A stretch of 34,069 nucleotides of DNA from Thiohalobacter sp. (GTDB taxonomy: Bacteria; Pseudomonadota; Gammaproteobacteria; Thiohalobacterales; Thiohalobacteraceae): positions 1-34,069 of the forward strand of contig NZ_JALTON010000057.1 of assembly GCF_027000115.1 (NCBI RefSeq). Direction: 5' to 3'. The position numbers and the translations under genes are program-made. The notes under the pieces were generated by a model. The model saw only the letters and a program-made list of their open reading frames with translations. It was not told where the DNA came from and did no database searches. Below, in pieces: positions 8,414 through 17,770 of this stretch (position 1 is the stretch's first letter; each line of letters opens with the position of its first letter).

Positions 8414-9103
8414 TCAGGCGGCGGCTTCGGACGGTACAGTGCCGGCCGCGATCCTGCGGCGGCGCTCCAGCCGCCCATCGATGACATTCTTGAGAGCGAT
8501 CAGCAGGCCCAGGCCAAGGAAGGCGCCCGGCGGCAGCACTGCGATCAGGAAGCCGCGATAGTCGTCGATCAGCGTCAGGGTCCAGTCGCGTGCATGTTCG
8601 CCGAACATCAGGTGGGCATGGGCCAGCAGCGTGCCCTGGCCGATGACCTCGCGCAGGGCGCCGAGGGCGACCAGAACCAGCGTGAAGCCGACGCCCATGG
8701 CCAGGCCATCGGTGAAGGCACGGCCCACGCTGTGCTTGGACGCGAAGGCCTCGGCGCGGCCGATGATGGCGCAGTTGGTCACGATCAGCGGTATGAAGAT
8801 GCCCAGGACCTTGTACAGGTCATGGAAATAGGCGTTCATGCCCAGCTCGATCACGGTGACCACCGAGGCGATGACCAGAACGAACACCGGGATCCGGACT
8901 TCCGGGCGCACGATGCGGCGGATGGCCGACACAGTGACATTGGAGAGCACCAGTGTCAGAGTGGTGGCCAGCCCCAGGCCCAGACCGTTGACGACGGTGC
9001 CCGTGACCGCCAGCAGCGGGCACAGGCCGAGCAACTGCACCAGACCGGGGTTGTTGCGCCAGAGTCCGTCGAGGGCGATGTCGTTGGGTTTGGGGTCACT
9101 CAT
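8414..9103 (-). CDS. rnfE: Rnf complex subunit E (electron transport complex, membrane)
   Basis: 229-residue inner-membrane subunit with six predicted helices. Family hallmarks are [17 protein letters not shown] near the N-terminus, [22 protein letters not shown], and the [16 protein letters not shown] segment; the Cys residues in GLCPLL and TNCAII are those that in the RnfA/RnfE pair hold a membrane-embedded 2Fe-2S cluster. It is homologous to RnfA. The start overlaps the rnfG stop by 8 bases, and the ATG at 9103 gives the normal MSDPKPN opening. Confidence 0.97.
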   Translation of the reverse strand: MSDPKPNDIALDGLWRNNPGLVQLLGLCPLLAVTGTVVNGLGLGLATTLTLVLSNVTVSAIRRIVRPEVRIPVFVLVIASVVTVIELGMNAYFHDLYKVLGIFIPLIVTNCAIIGRAEAFASKHSVGRAFTDGLAMGVGFTLVLVALGALREVIGQGTLLAHAHLMFGEHARDWTLTLIDDYRGFLIAVLPPGAFLGLGLLIALKNVIDGRLERRRRIAAGTVPSEAAA

Positions 9104-9752
9104 CCGGTATTGTTTCCGTATTCGCCGACGCGGGCGCGGCAAACAGCGCCTCGCGGTGCTGCTCGAAGTATATCAGAGCCCGCTTGACCGCCTTGACCAC
9201 GGCCCGTGGGGTAATGGTGGCGCCGGTGAACTGGTCGAACACGCCGCCGTCGCGCTTCACGGCCCACTGGCTCTCCGGCGGATCGTTCAGGGACCTGCCC
9301 TCGAAACCGAGGATCCAGTCGGAGCGGTCGGCCTCGATGGCATCGCCCAGCCCCGGCGTTTCCCGGTGCGAGAGCACGCGCACGCCGGTGATCCGGCCGT
9401 TGACATCGATGCCCACCAGAAGCCGGATGGAGCCGTTGTAGCCGTCGGGCGCCACCGGCGTCATCACCACGGCCACCGGGTGGCCGCCCATGCGCGCGCG
9501 ATAGACGGTCACCGGCTCGTCGGTGCCGAGCAGGTTGGGATCGACGACCTGAATGGTGTCGTGGAAGAGATCGTTGTCATGGCGTTCGGGGTTGATGATC
9601 TGGTGGATGTGACGCAGCAGGGCCAGGCGTTCGTTCTCGTGGATGCGTTCGCGGGTTGCGTCGTAGGTATAGGCCACCATCCCCGTGCCGATGGCGGCGA
9701 ACAGGAACAGGAACAGGCCGGTGACCAGGATCTGCCGGTGCAGGTTCTTCAT
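9096..9752 (-). CDS. rnfG: Rnf complex subunit G (covalent FMN)
   Basis: 218-residue periplasm-facing subunit with one N-terminal membrane helix (residues 8-30). The flavinylation motif is seen as [12 protein letters not shown] near residue 176, where the Thr of GAT receives FMN through a phosphoester bond. The [12 protein letters not shown] segment around residue 129 is also typical. No apbE flavin transferase is present in the window, so the modifying enzyme must be encoded elsewhere. The start overlaps rnfD by 4 bases (ATGA), fitting one transcript. Confidence 0.97.
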   Translation of the reverse strand: MKNLHRQILVTGLFLFLFAAIGTGMVAYTYDATRERIHENERLALLRHIHQIINPERHDNDLFHDTIQVVDPNLLGTDEPVTVYRARMGGHPVAVVMTPVAPDGYNGSIRLLVGIDVNGRITGVRVLSHRETPGLGDAIEADRSDWILGFEGRSLNDPPESQWAVKRDGGVFDQFTGATITPRAVVKAVKRALIYFEQHREALFAAPASANTETIPDE

Positions 9753-10783
9753 TCGCGCGACTGTCCGAATACCCGCGGCTGGGTGTAGTAGTCGATGGTG
9801 GGTACGGCCATGTTCATCAGCAGCACGGCGAAGGCAACGCCGTCGGGGTAGCCGCCCCAGGTGCGGATGACATAGGCAATGACGCCGATGCCGGCGGCAT
9901 ACAGCAGTCGCCCGCGTGGCGTGGTGCTGGCGGTAACCGGGTCGGTGGCGATGAAGAAGGCGCCGAGCATGGCCGCGCCGCTGAACAGATGGAACAGGGG
10001 CGAGGGGAAGGTGTCGGTGTCGATGGCATGGAAGAACAGGGCGATCAGGAACAGGCCGCCGAGCATCCCCGCCGGGATCTGCCAGCCGATGACGCGGCGG
10101 CGAATCAGCCACAGCCCGCCGAGCAGATACCAGAGGTTCACCCACTCCCAGCCTCGGCCCCCGAAGTAACCGAACAGTGGCTTCTCGCTGATCTCGCTCA
10201 GGGTCTGCCCCAGGCCCAGCTCGGTCTTGACGGTGTCCAGCGGCGTGGCCATGGTCAGTGCGTCCAGTCCCACGCCGGCGGGCAGGCGCCCCGCGAACAT
10301 CCAGGCGAGTGTCTCGCCGAGGCCCAGGTGATGCCCGGCCAACGCTGCCGGCGGATTCCACAGGGTCATTTCGCGCGGGAAGGACACCAGCAGCACCACG
10401 TAGCCGACCATGGCCGGATTGAAGGGGTTGAAGCCGATGCCGCCGAACAGATGCTTGGCCACCACCATGGCGAAGCCGGCACCCAGCACCGGCATCCACC
10501 AGGGGACCAGTGGCGGCAGGGCCAGGGCCAGCAGCATGCCGGTGAGCACCGCGCTCCAGTCGCCGAGGAATCGGCCCACGGGGCGACGGCGGATACGCAG
10601 CATGAGTGCCTCGGTCGCCACGCAGGTCGCGGTTGCCAGCAGTACGTTGACCAGCACGCCCCAGCCGAAGAACCACCAGGCTGCGGTCATTCCCGGCAGC
10701 AGCGCCAGCAGTACCTGGCGCATGACCCGGTCGACGCTGTTCACCGGCGGCAGATGGGGTGAGCTGTAGGTGTGGAAACGCAT
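9749..10783 (-). CDS. rnfD: Rnf complex subunit D (membrane, covalent FMN)
   Basis: 344-residue multi-helix inner-membrane subunit, homologous to NqrB. Motifs include SPHLPPVNSVDRVMRQVLLALLPG at the N-terminus, GGIGFNPFNPAMVGYVVLL around residue 115, and the flavinylation site DALTMATPLD (about residue 178-187), in which the Thr of MATP is the expected FMN attachment residue. A cytoplasmic loop and the late FIATDPVTAS segment are as in homologues. Its start shares one base with the rnfC stop (TGATG). Confidence 0.97.
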   Translation of the reverse strand: MRFHTYSSPHLPPVNSVDRVMRQVLLALLPGMTAAWWFFGWGVLVNVLLATATCVATEALMLRIRRRPVGRFLGDWSAVLTGMLLALALPPLVPWWMPVLGAGFAMVVAKHLFGGIGFNPFNPAMVGYVVLLVSFPREMTLWNPPAALAGHHLGLGETLAWMFAGRLPAGVGLDALTMATPLDTVKTELGLGQTLSEISEKPLFGYFGGRGWEWVNLWYLLGGLWLIRRRVIGWQIPAGMLGGLFLIALFFHAIDTDTFPSPLFHLFSGAAMLGAFFIATDPVTASTTPRGRLLYAAGIGVIAYVIRTWGGYPDGVAFAVLLMNMAVPTIDYYTQPRVFGQSRE

Positions 10784-12450
10784 CAGTGCGGGCTTCCGTC
10801 GTTGTCTGGCCGGCTTGAACGGGCCTGCTCGCGTCGTTTCTCGGCCTCGGCGATCTGGCGCTGCTGGGCCTCGGTGAGGTTCTCGGTGTTGGCCGGCGGC
10901 GGTATGTCGCCGGCCGCCTTGCGCGCTCGCGCCCGCTCCAGCGCGGCCTGGATGACTGCCTTCCTGGCCGCATCGGCATCGTCACCCTTCTTCTCCACGG
11001 CCTTCTTGCGCTTGCGCAGACGGGCCTGGCGCTCGGCCTTTTCGCGTTCCAGGCGTTCCAGCCGGAACTCGTGGCGACGACGGGCGAGATCGGCCTTTTC
11101 GCGCTCGCGTTCCTGCGTCCAGATCTCGGTCTTGGCGTAGCGGTAGTACTGCACCAGCGGCAGGTGGCTGGGGCAGACGTGGGCGCAGCAGCCGCACTCG
11201 ATGCAGTCGAACAGGTGGTAGTCCTGGATACGATCGAAGTCCCGCGCATGCGCATGCCAGTAGAGCTGTTGCGGCAGCAGCTGCGCCGGGCAGACCTCCG
11301 CGCAGGCGCCGCAACGGATGCAGGGCACGGGTTCGGGCGGCGGCGGCATCACGGCCCGGGTACTGGCCAGCAGGCAATTGGTGGTCTTGATGACCGGCAA
11401 ATCGTCGGAGGGCAGGGCGAAGCCCATCATCGGGCCGCCCATGATCAGGCGATCGACATCGTCGGTGTAGCCGCCGGCGGCGTCGATCAGTTCACGCATC
11501 AGGGTGCCGACGCGGACCTCCAGGTTGCGCGGCTCGCGGATGCCCTCGCCGGTCACGGTGACGATGCGCGAGACCAGGGGTTCGCCGCGATGGATGGCCG
11601 CGTCGATGGCGGCCGCGGTGCCCGGATTGTGGCAAACGATACCGATGTCGGCCGGCAGGCCCTGCGAGGGCACTTCCAGGCCGGTGAGAATGCGGATGAG
11701 CTGGCGCTCGCCGCCGGTGGGGTAGAGGGTGGGTACCACCGCGACCTGGATGTGTTCTAGCCCGCGCTGGGCGAGATGGGTGCGCAGGGCGTCGATGGCC
11801 TCGGGCTTGTTGTCCTCGATGCCGATGACACACTCCGGCGCGTCGAGGGCATGCAGCAGGATTTCGATGCCACGCACAATGCTGTCGGGGCGGGTGCGCA
11901 TCAGCATGTCGTCGCAACTGATGTAGGGCTCGCACTCGGCGCCGTTGATGACCAGCAGCTCGATGCGCCGCTGCGGTCCCGGATTCATCTTGATGAAGCT
12001 GGGGAAGCCGGCGCCGCCCAGGCCGACGATGCCGGCATCACGGATGCGGTTGCGCAGGGCGCTGGGATCGAGGGCGCGGTAGTCCTCGACGGGGGCAACG
12101 GATTCGTGCCAGCGGTCCTCGCCGTCGGTGTCGATGACGATACAGGGCGCGCTGAGCCCGGAGGGATGGGGAACCGGGTGTTCGGCGATCTCGCGCACCC
12201 TGCCGGAGCTGGAAGCATGCAGCGGCACGCTGACATAGCCCTCGGCACGCGCGATCAGCTGGCCGCGCAGCACGCGCTCGCCCGGTTCGACCACGGGCAC
12301 CGCCGGCTCGCCGATGTGCTGCTGCAGCGGGAATACCAGCCGCTCCGGGATGCCCAGCGTCTCCAGCGGGCGGCGGGTGGACATGGCCTTCTGCGCCGGC
12401 AGGTGCAGGCCGCCATGGATGGGGTGCAGGTGAGCGAAGCTTCGTGCCAT
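10783..12450 (-). CDS. rnfC: Rnf complex subunit C (NADH/ferredoxin module)
   Basis: 555-residue peripheral cytoplasmic subunit carrying the FMN/NADH-binding domain and two 4Fe-4S clusters. The N-terminal HGGLHLP motif opens the family; GLGGAGFPSFIK and NGAECEPYISCDD form the nucleotide/flavin site; the clusters are CIRCGACAEVCP and CIECGCCAHVCP (about residues 378-428). After about residue 440 there is a ~115-residue charged extension rich in Arg, Glu and Lys and predicted coiled coil, which is variable in length between species. One base separates its ATG from the rnfB stop. Confidence 0.97.
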   Translation of the reverse strand: MARSFAHLHPIHGGLHLPAQKAMSTRRPLETLGIPERLVFPLQQHIGEPAVPVVEPGERVLRGQLIARAEGYVSVPLHASSSGRVREIAEHPVPHPSGLSAPCIVIDTDGEDRWHESVAPVEDYRALDPSALRNRIRDAGIVGLGGAGFPSFIKMNPGPQRRIELLVINGAECEPYISCDDMLMRTRPDSIVRGIEILLHALDAPECVIGIEDNKPEAIDALRTHLAQRGLEHIQVAVVPTLYPTGGERQLIRILTGLEVPSQGLPADIGIVCHNPGTAAAIDAAIHRGEPLVSRIVTVTGEGIREPRNLEVRVGTLMRELIDAAGGYTDDVDRLIMGGPMMGFALPSDDLPVIKTTNCLLASTRAVMPPPPEPVPCIRCGACAEVCPAQLLPQQLYWHAHARDFDRIQDYHLFDCIECGCCAHVCPSHLPLVQYYRYAKTEIWTQEREREKADLARRRHEFRLERLEREKAERQARLRKRKKAVEKKGDDADAARKAVIQAALERARARKAAGDIPPPANTENLTEAQQRQIAEAEKRREQARSSRPDNDGSPH

Positions 12451-12451
12451 G

Positions 12452-13030
12452 TCAGCCGGCCGCCTCCTGCTCGGGTGCAGCCGCGATGTCCATTCGGCGT
12501 TCCTCGGGCGATGGCCACTTCCATTCCTGGATGTCCGGCTTCACCGGCACCATCTCGATACAGTCCACCGGGCAGGGGTCGACGCAGAGTTCGCAACCGG
12601 TGCACTCCGATTCGATGACCGTGTGCATGTGCTTGGCGGCGCCGAGGATGGCATCCACCGGACAGGCCTGAATGCACAGGGTGCAGCCGATGCAGAGTTC
12701 CTCGTGGATGATGGCGACCCGCTTGCCCTTGTGTTCGCCGTGTTCCTCGTTGAGCGGCTTGTAGTCGCGGCCCAGCAGGTCGGCCAGCGCGCGGATGCCC
12801 GCCTCGCCGCCGGGCGGGCACTGGTTGATATCGGCCTCGCCGCGGGCGATGGCCTCGGCGTAGGGCCGGCAGCCGGGGTAGCCGCACTGGCCGCACTGGG
12901 TCTGGGGCAGGATGGCATCGATCTGGTCGACGATGGGATCCGATTCGACGTGGAAGCGGATGGCCGCATAGCCGAGCAGCATGCCGAACAGGCCGGCGAG
13001 GATGCCCAGGGCAAGAATGGCGGTCAGCAT
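12452..13030 (-). CDS. rnfB: Rnf complex subunit B (iron-sulfur)
   Basis: 192-residue subunit that takes electrons from ferredoxin. It has one N-terminal membrane helix (residues 3-25), the Fe-S domain [17 protein letters not shown] with a downstream Cys in NQCPPGG, and two ferredoxin-type 4Fe-4S motifs [14 protein letters not shown] and [14 protein letters not shown]. The length fits the RnfB of gammaproteobacteria, with a short C-terminal tail rather than extra ferredoxin repeats. Confidence 0.97.
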   Translation of the reverse strand: MLTAILALGILAGLFGMLLGYAAIRFHVESDPIVDQIDAILPQTQCGQCGYPGCRPYAEAIARGEADINQCPPGGEAGIRALADLLGRDYKPLNEEHGEHKGKRVAIIHEELCIGCTLCIQACPVDAILGAAKHMHTVIESECTGCELCVDPCPVDCIEMVPVKPDIQEWKWPSPEERRMDIAAAPEQEAAG

Positions 13031-13035
13031 CCGGT

Positions 13036-13617
13036 TCAGCCCTTCACCAGCCCGGAAAAGCCCATGAAGGCCAGCGACATCAACCCCGCGGTGACCAGCG
13101 CAATGGCCGCGCCCTGAAAGGGTACGGGTACATCGGCCGCGGCCACGCGTTCACGAACCGCCGCGAACAGCGCCAGCACCAGGGAAAAGCCCACCGCCGC
13201 GCCGAAGCCGTAGAACGCCGATTCCAGGAAGCCGTGCTGCTGCTGGGTATTGAGCAGGGCCACGCCGAGCACGGCGCAGTTGGTGGTAATGAGTGGCAGA
13301 AAGATGCCCAGCACCTGGTAGAGTACCGGGCTGGTCTTGTGCACCACCATTTCGGTGAATTGCACCACCACGGCGATGACCAGTATGAAGGTGATGGTGC
13401 GCAGGTATTCCAGGCCCAGTGGAACGAGCAGATATTCGTTGGCCAGGTAGCTGCAGACAGATGACAGCGTCAGCACGAAGGTGGTCGCCAGGCCCATGCC
13501 GGTGGCGGTTTCCAGCTTGCGGGATACGCCCATGAAGGGACAGAGGCCGAGGAATTTCACCAGCACGAAGTTGTTGACCAGGATGGTGCTGATCAGGATG
13601 AGCGCGTAGTGTTCCAT
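13036..13617 (-). CDS. rnfA: Rnf complex subunit A (membrane)
   Basis: 193-residue inner-membrane subunit with six predicted helices, first gene of the rnfABCDGE-nth operon. Hallmarks: [18 protein letters not shown] near the N-terminus and [15 protein letters not shown] around residue 110, whose cysteines pair with those of RnfE around a membrane 2Fe-2S cluster. The complex couples reduced ferredoxin oxidation by NAD+ (or the reverse) to Na+/H+ movement; in gammaproteobacteria it is linked to nitrogenase electron supply or to keeping SoxR reduced. Direction here cannot be told; no nif or soxR gene is in the window. The ATG at 13617 gives the normal MEHYALIL start. Confidence 0.97.
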   Translation of the reverse strand: MEHYALILISTILVNNFVLVKFLGLCPFMGVSRKLETATGMGLATTFVLTLSSVCSYLANEYLLVPLGLEYLRTITFILVIAVVVQFTEMVVHKTSPVLYQVLGIFLPLITTNCAVLGVALLNTQQQHGFLESAFYGFGAAVGFSLVLALFAAVRERVAAADVPVPFQGAAIALVTAGLMSLAFMGFSGLVKG

Positions 13618-13769
13618 GGCTATGACCGGCACCCTTCGGGGCGCGGCGGCAAGATGCGGGATGCGGGATGCGGATCGCGACAGAACACGCCCGAACAGGG
13701 GGCGGCGGTGGCAGCCTGCCACTGTTGACTGACGGGTATCTTGTCTCCTGTATCTTGCATCTCTGTGGA
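13618..13769. other. rnfA-metG intergenic region with short direct repeats
   Basis: Bases 13649-13677 hold GATGCGG repeated three times in a row; GTGGCAGCCTGCCAC (about 13708-13722) is a short palindrome; 13738-13762 is an ATCTTGTCTCCTGTATCTTG tract that recurs in similar form at 17152-17180 before dcd. Any rnf promoter must lie here, but no convincing sigma-70 hexamer pair was identified. Confidence 0.45.
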
Positions 13770-15800
13770 CTACTTGACCCTCATGCCCGGCTCGGCACCC
13801 GAGTCCGGGCTCAGGATGAACAGATCCTTGCCGCCGGGTCCCGCCGCCAGCACCATGCCCTCGGACACGCCGAAGCGCATCTTGCGTGGCGCCAGGTTGG
13901 CCACCATCACCGTCAGCCGCCCCTCCAGCTCCGCCGGATCGTAGGCGGACTTGATGCCGGCGAAGACCTGTCGGGTCTCTCCACCCAGGTCCAGGGTGAG
14001 GCGGAGCAACTTGTCCGCGCCCTCCACCTGCTCTGCCTTGGCGATGCGTGCCACCCGGAGGTCGATTCGGGCGAAGTCCTCGAAGCCGATCTCCGCCGAA
14101 ATCGGATCATCCGCCAGCGGGCCGGCCGGTGCCGGGCCGGTGGCTGTGGCCAGATCCTCGCGCGAGGCCTCGACCATGGCCGCCACCGCATCCGGATCCA
14201 CGCGGGTCATCAGCGGCCGGAAGGGGCCGATGGCGTGGTCCAGCAGCGGCTGCTCGCGTCCTGCCCAGTCCAGCGGCGGGACCTGCAGGAAGGTCTCCAC
14301 ATTCTCGCTCAGCACCGGCAGCACCGGTTTGAGATAGGTCATGATCACCCGGAACAGGTTGAGTCCCTGGGTGCAGATGGCCTGCACCTCGTCGGCGCGG
14401 TCCGGATCCCTGGCCAGCACCCAGGGCTTGGCCTCGTCGACGTACTGGTTGGCGCGGTCGGCCAGGGCCATGATTTCGCGCATGGCATGGCCGAACTCGC
14501 GTGCCTCGTACAGCCGGGCGATTTCGTCGCCTGCCCGGACGAAGGTGTCGTGCAGGCCAGGATCCGGCAGCCGGGCTGACAGCCGGCCCCGGAACTTCTT
14601 GTTGATGAAACCGGCGCAGCGGCTGGCGATGTTGACCACCTTGCCGACCAGGTCGCTGTTCACCCGCTGCACGAAGTCCTCGAGATTGAGGTCCAGATCG
14701 TCGATGCCGGAACCCAGTTTGGCGGCGAAGTAGTAGCGCAGGTACTCGGGATTCAGGTGTGCCAGATAGGTGCGTGCCTTGATGAAGGTGCCGCGCGACT
14801 TGGACATCTTCTGGCCGTTGACGGTCAGGAAGCCGTGGCAATACACGGCTGTGGGCTTGCGGAAGCCCGCGCCCTCGAGCATGGCCGGCCAGAACAGAGT
14901 GTGGAAGTAGGCAATGTCCTTGCCTATGAAATGATACACCTCGCAGTCGCTGTCCGGCTTCCAGTAGCGGTCGAAGTCCTCGCCGGTGCGGTCGCAGAGC
15001 TGGCGGAAGCTGGCCATGTAGCCGATGGGCGCGTCCAGCCAGACATAGAAGTACTTGCCGGGCGCGTCGGGGATCTCGAAGCCGAAATAGGGCGCATCTC
15101 GGGAAATCTCCCAGTCCTTCAGGCCGGCCTCGAACCACTCGTGCAGCTTGCGCGCGATCTCCGGCTGTACGTGGCCGGCGCGCGTCCACTTGCGCAGCAT
15201 GGGCTCGAAGGCCGCGAGATCGAAGAAGAACTGCTCGGTGTCGCGCAGCACGGGGGTGGCGCCGGAAAGCACCGAAACCGGATGCTTCAGGTCCGAGGGG
15301 CTGTAGGTGGCGCCGCAGGCCTCGCAGGAATCGCCGTACTGGTCGGGGGCGCCGCAGCGCGGGCACTCGCCCTTGATGAAGCGATCCGGCAGGAACATCT
15401 CCCGTTCCGGATCGTAGGGACGCTGAATGGTGCGGGTGTGGATGTAGCCGCCGTCGCGGAGCCGGGTGTAGATCAGCTCGGCCAGCGCGCGGTTCTCGGG
15501 CGAGTGGGTGCTGTGATAATTGTCGAAACCAATATGGAAATCTCGGAAATCGGCGCGGTGCTCCTCGCCCACCCGGGCGATCAGTTCCTCGGGGGTGATG
15601 CCCTCGGACTGGGCACGCAGCATGATGGGCGTGCCGTGGGCATCATCGGCGCAGACGTAGTGGCAGCGGTGCCCGCGCAGGCGCTGGAAACGGGCCCAGA
15701 TGTCGGTTTGGACATATTCCACCAGATGGCCCAGGTGAATGGCGCCGTTGGCGTAGGGCAGGGCACTGGTAACCAGGATGTTGCGGGGGCTGTCTGTCAT
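13770..15800 (-). CDS. metG: Methionyl-tRNA synthetase
   Basis: Charges tRNA-Met with methionine in the cytosol. The 676-residue protein has the class I Rossmann signature [13 protein letters not shown] at residues 14-26 (HLGH variant of HIGH), four zinc-binding cysteines in [18 protein letters not shown] (about 145-162), the KMSKS loop (about 331-335), the anticodon-binding helical domain, and the C-terminal EMAP/Trbp111-type tRNA-binding domain ([14 protein letters not shown] to the end) that makes the enzyme dimeric. This is the full-length E. coli type. Divergent from apbC across a 224-base gap. Confidence 0.98.
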   Translation of the reverse strand: MTDSPRNILVTSALPYANGAIHLGHLVEYVQTDIWARFQRLRGHRCHYVCADDAHGTPIMLRAQSEGITPEELIARVGEEHRADFRDFHIGFDNYHSTHSPENRALAELIYTRLRDGGYIHTRTIQRPYDPEREMFLPDRFIKGECPRCGAPDQYGDSCEACGATYSPSDLKHPVSVLSGATPVLRDTEQFFFDLAAFEPMLRKWTRAGHVQPEIARKLHEWFEAGLKDWEISRDAPYFGFEIPDAPGKYFYVWLDAPIGYMASFRQLCDRTGEDFDRYWKPDSDCEVYHFIGKDIAYFHTLFWPAMLEGAGFRKPTAVYCHGFLTVNGQKMSKSRGTFIKARTYLAHLNPEYLRYYFAAKLGSGIDDLDLNLEDFVQRVNSDLVGKVVNIASRCAGFINKKFRGRLSARLPDPGLHDTFVRAGDEIARLYEAREFGHAMREIMALADRANQYVDEAKPWVLARDPDRADEVQAICTQGLNLFRVIMTYLKPVLPVLSENVETFLQVPPLDWAGREQPLLDHAIGPFRPLMTRVDPDAVAAMVEASREDLATATGPAPAGPLADDPISAEIGFEDFARIDLRVARIAKAEQVEGADKLLRLTLDLGGETRQVFAGIKSAYDPAELEGRLTVMVANLAPRKMRFGVSEGMVLAAGPGGKDLFILSPDSGAEPGMRVK

Positions 15801-15936
15801 CTTTATCCGGTCCGGACGGGCCGCGGCGGCGGCGGGAATTCCGTGCAGTTTCTGGGCGATAGGGCGTGAAGCTGAAGATTATGCCATATTGCCCGCCCGA
15901 TTGACCCGGTCGTCCGTGACGGTATCCGTCCCGGCG

Positions 15937-15966
15937 CAGACAGCGCGAGGGCGATTTGTGTACAAT
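15937..15966 (+). promoter_or_regulatory. Possible sigma-70 promoter for apbC (mrp)
   Basis: CAGACA (15937-15942) and TACAAT (15961-15966) are separated by 18 bases, 59 bases before the apbC ATG. The -10 hexamer matches five of six consensus bases; the -35 is weaker. Prediction by eye only. Confidence 0.4.
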
Positions 15967-16024
15967 GCGCCGTCAGTTTCCGGCGGCGGCCGGCCCCCCT
16001 ACCTGTTCGGAGGTGCAAAGAATC

Positions 16025-17116
16025 ATGGCTGAGGTATCCCAGGCGCAGGTCGAAAGCGCGCTCAAGAGCTACGTGGATCCCTACCTCGAGAAGGATCTGG
16101 TCAGCGCCAAGTGCGTGAAGGACATCCGTGTCAACGGTGGCAGGGCCGAGGTGGACGTGGTGCTGGGCTTCCCCGCCAGTGGCTACGCCGACGAGCTGGC
16201 CGCGCAGCTCAAGTCGCTGGTCGAGGGCGTGGAAGGTGTCGATTCGGCCGAGGTGAAGGTCGAGTCGAACATCGTCTCCCATGCGGTGCAGAAGGGCGTG
16301 GAGCCCATCAAGGGCATCAAGAACATCATTGCGGTCGCTTCCGGCAAGGGTGGCGTCGGCAAGTCCACCACTGCGGTCAACCTGGCCCTGGCGCTGGCAG
16401 CCGAGGGCGCCCGGGTCGGCATCCTCGATGCCGACATCTACGGCCCCAGCCAGCCGCGCATGCTCGGCGTTCATGGCAAGCCCGAATCCAAGGACGGCAA
16501 GACCCTGGAGCCGATGAAAAACCATGACGTTCAGGCCATGTCCATCGGCTTCCTGGTTGACGAGGAGACACCCATGATCTGGCGTGGTCCCATGGTCACC
16601 CAGGCGTTGCAGCAGCTCCTCAATGACACCAACTGGGACGATCTCGACTACCTGGTGGTCGACCTGCCGCCGGGCACCGGTGACACCCAGCTCACCCTGG
16701 CGCAGCAGGTGCCGGTCTCGGGCGCGGTCATCGTCACCACGCCGCAGGATATCGCCCTGCTCGACGCGCGCAAGGGGCTCAAGATGTTCGAGAAGGTCGA
16801 GGTCCCGGTGCTGGGCATCGTCGAGAACATGAGCATCCACATCTGTTCCAACTGCGGCCACGAGGAACACATCTTCGGCGAGGGCGGCGGCAAGCGCATG
16901 GCCGAACAGTACGAGGTCGACTTCCTCGGTGCCCTGCCGCTGGACATCCGCATCCGCGAGGAAACGGATGCCGGCAAGCCCACCGTGGTCGCCGAGCCCG
17001 AGTCGCGCATTGCCCAGATCTACCGCGAGATCGCCCGCCGTACCGCGGCCAGGCTGTCGCAGCAGGGCAAGAACTACGCGGCCAAGTTCCCCAAGATCGT
17101 TATTCAGAACAACTGA
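16025..17116 (+). CDS. apbC: Iron-sulfur cluster carrier protein ApbC/Mrp
   Basis: P-loop ATPase that binds and transfers 4Fe-4S clusters to client proteins in the cytosol. Residues 1-95 are a MIP18/DUF59 domain (SALKSYVDPYLEKDL...); the deviant Walker A GKGGVGKS is at 107-114; the CSNCGH motif near residue 274 provides the two cysteines that bridge a cluster between the two subunits of a dimer. 363 residues, normal length. The ATG at 16025 has GGAGG 11 bases upstream; the frame extends upstream but the extra residues are not family-like. Being next to an Fe-S-rich rnf operon is suggestive but this metG/apbC/dcd order is common in gammaproteobacteria. Confidence 0.97.
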   Translation: MAEVSQAQVESALKSYVDPYLEKDLVSAKCVKDIRVNGGRAEVDVVLGFPASGYADELAAQLKSLVEGVEGVDSAEVKVESNIVSHAVQKGVEPIKGIKNIIAVASGKGGVGKSTTAVNLALALAAEGARVGILDADIYGPSQPRMLGVHGKPESKDGKTLEPMKNHDVQAMSIGFLVDEETPMIWRGPMVTQALQQLLNDTNWDDLDYLVVDLPPGTGDTQLTLAQQVPVSGAVIVTTPQDIALLDARKGLKMFEKVEVPVLGIVENMSIHICSNCGHEEHIFGEGGGKRMAEQYEVDFLGALPLDIRIREETDAGKPTVVAEPESRIAQIYREIARRTAARLSQQGKNYAAKFPKIVIQNN

Positions 17117-17130
17117 TGCCGGACGCAAGT

Positions 17131-17160
17131 GTGGCCCCGTCGGGGCCACGCGCTTGTCTC
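17131..17160 (+). terminator. Possible weak terminator after apbC
   Basis: GTGGCCCC (17131-17138) and GGGGCCAC (17142-17149) form a perfect 8-bp stem with a three-base loop, followed by a T-rich but interrupted stretch (CTTGTCTCTTG). The lack of a clean T run makes this uncertain; dcd may still be read through. Confidence 0.35.
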
Positions 17161-17191
17161 TTGTATCTTGTGACTTGCATCCAGTAGACGC

Positions 17192-17758
17192 ATGCCCATC
17201 AAGTCCGACAAGTGGATCCGCCGCATGGCGGAACAGGAAGGCATGATCGAGCCCTTCGAGCCCGGCCAGGTGCGCGACCTGGGGCAGGGCCGGGTGATTT
17301 CCTTCGGTACCTCCAGCTACGGCTACGACGTGCGCTGTGCCGACGAATTCAAGATTTTCACCAACATCAACTCGGCCATCGTCGATCCCAAGGACTTTGC
17401 CGACGACAGCTTCGTGGACGTCAAGTCCGATGTCTGCATCATTCCCCCCAACTCCTTTGCCCTGGCCCGTACCGTCGAGTACTTCCGCATTCCGCGCAAC
17501 GTGCTCACCATCTGCCTGGGTAAGTCGACCTATGCCCGTTGCGGCATCATCGTCAATGTCACCCCGCTGGAACCCGAGTGGGAAGGACACGTGACCCTGG
17601 AGTTCTCCAACACCACACCGCTGCCTGCCAAGATCTATGCCAACGAGGGCGTGGCCCAGATGCTGTTCCTGGAGTCCGACGAGGTCTGCGAGACCTCCTA
17701 TCGCGATCGTGGCGGCAAGTACCAGGGCCAGCGGGGCGTGACCCTGCCGCGCGCCTGA
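17192..17758 (+). CDS. dcd: dCTP deaminase
   Basis: Deaminates dCTP to dUTP, feeding dTMP synthesis. The 188-residue protein is the normal length for the monofunctional homotrimeric enzyme. Motifs: [13 protein letters not shown] (about 44-56), [21 protein letters not shown] (about 110-130) and [12 protein letters not shown] with the catalytic Glu near 138, then the lid region [17 protein letters not shown]. No good Shine-Dalgarno sequence is seen before the ATG. It follows apbC by 75 bases on the same strand. Confidence 0.97.
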   Translation: MPIKSDKWIRRMAEQEGMIEPFEPGQVRDLGQGRVISFGTSSYGYDVRCADEFKIFTNINSAIVDPKDFADDSFVDVKSDVCIIPPNSFALARTVEYFRIPRNVLTICLGKSTYARCGIIVNVTPLEPEWEGHVTLEFSNTTPLPAKIYANEGVAQMLFLESDEVCETSYRDRGGKYQGQRGVTLPRA

Positions 17759-17770
17759 GCCGGCAAGCCC

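Noticed and set aside
15803-17590. 595-codon minus-strand frame opposite apbC and dcd
   Set aside because: Both apbC and dcd are unmistakable on the plus strand; the frame has shadow composition (His/Asp/Gly/Leu-rich) and no domain.
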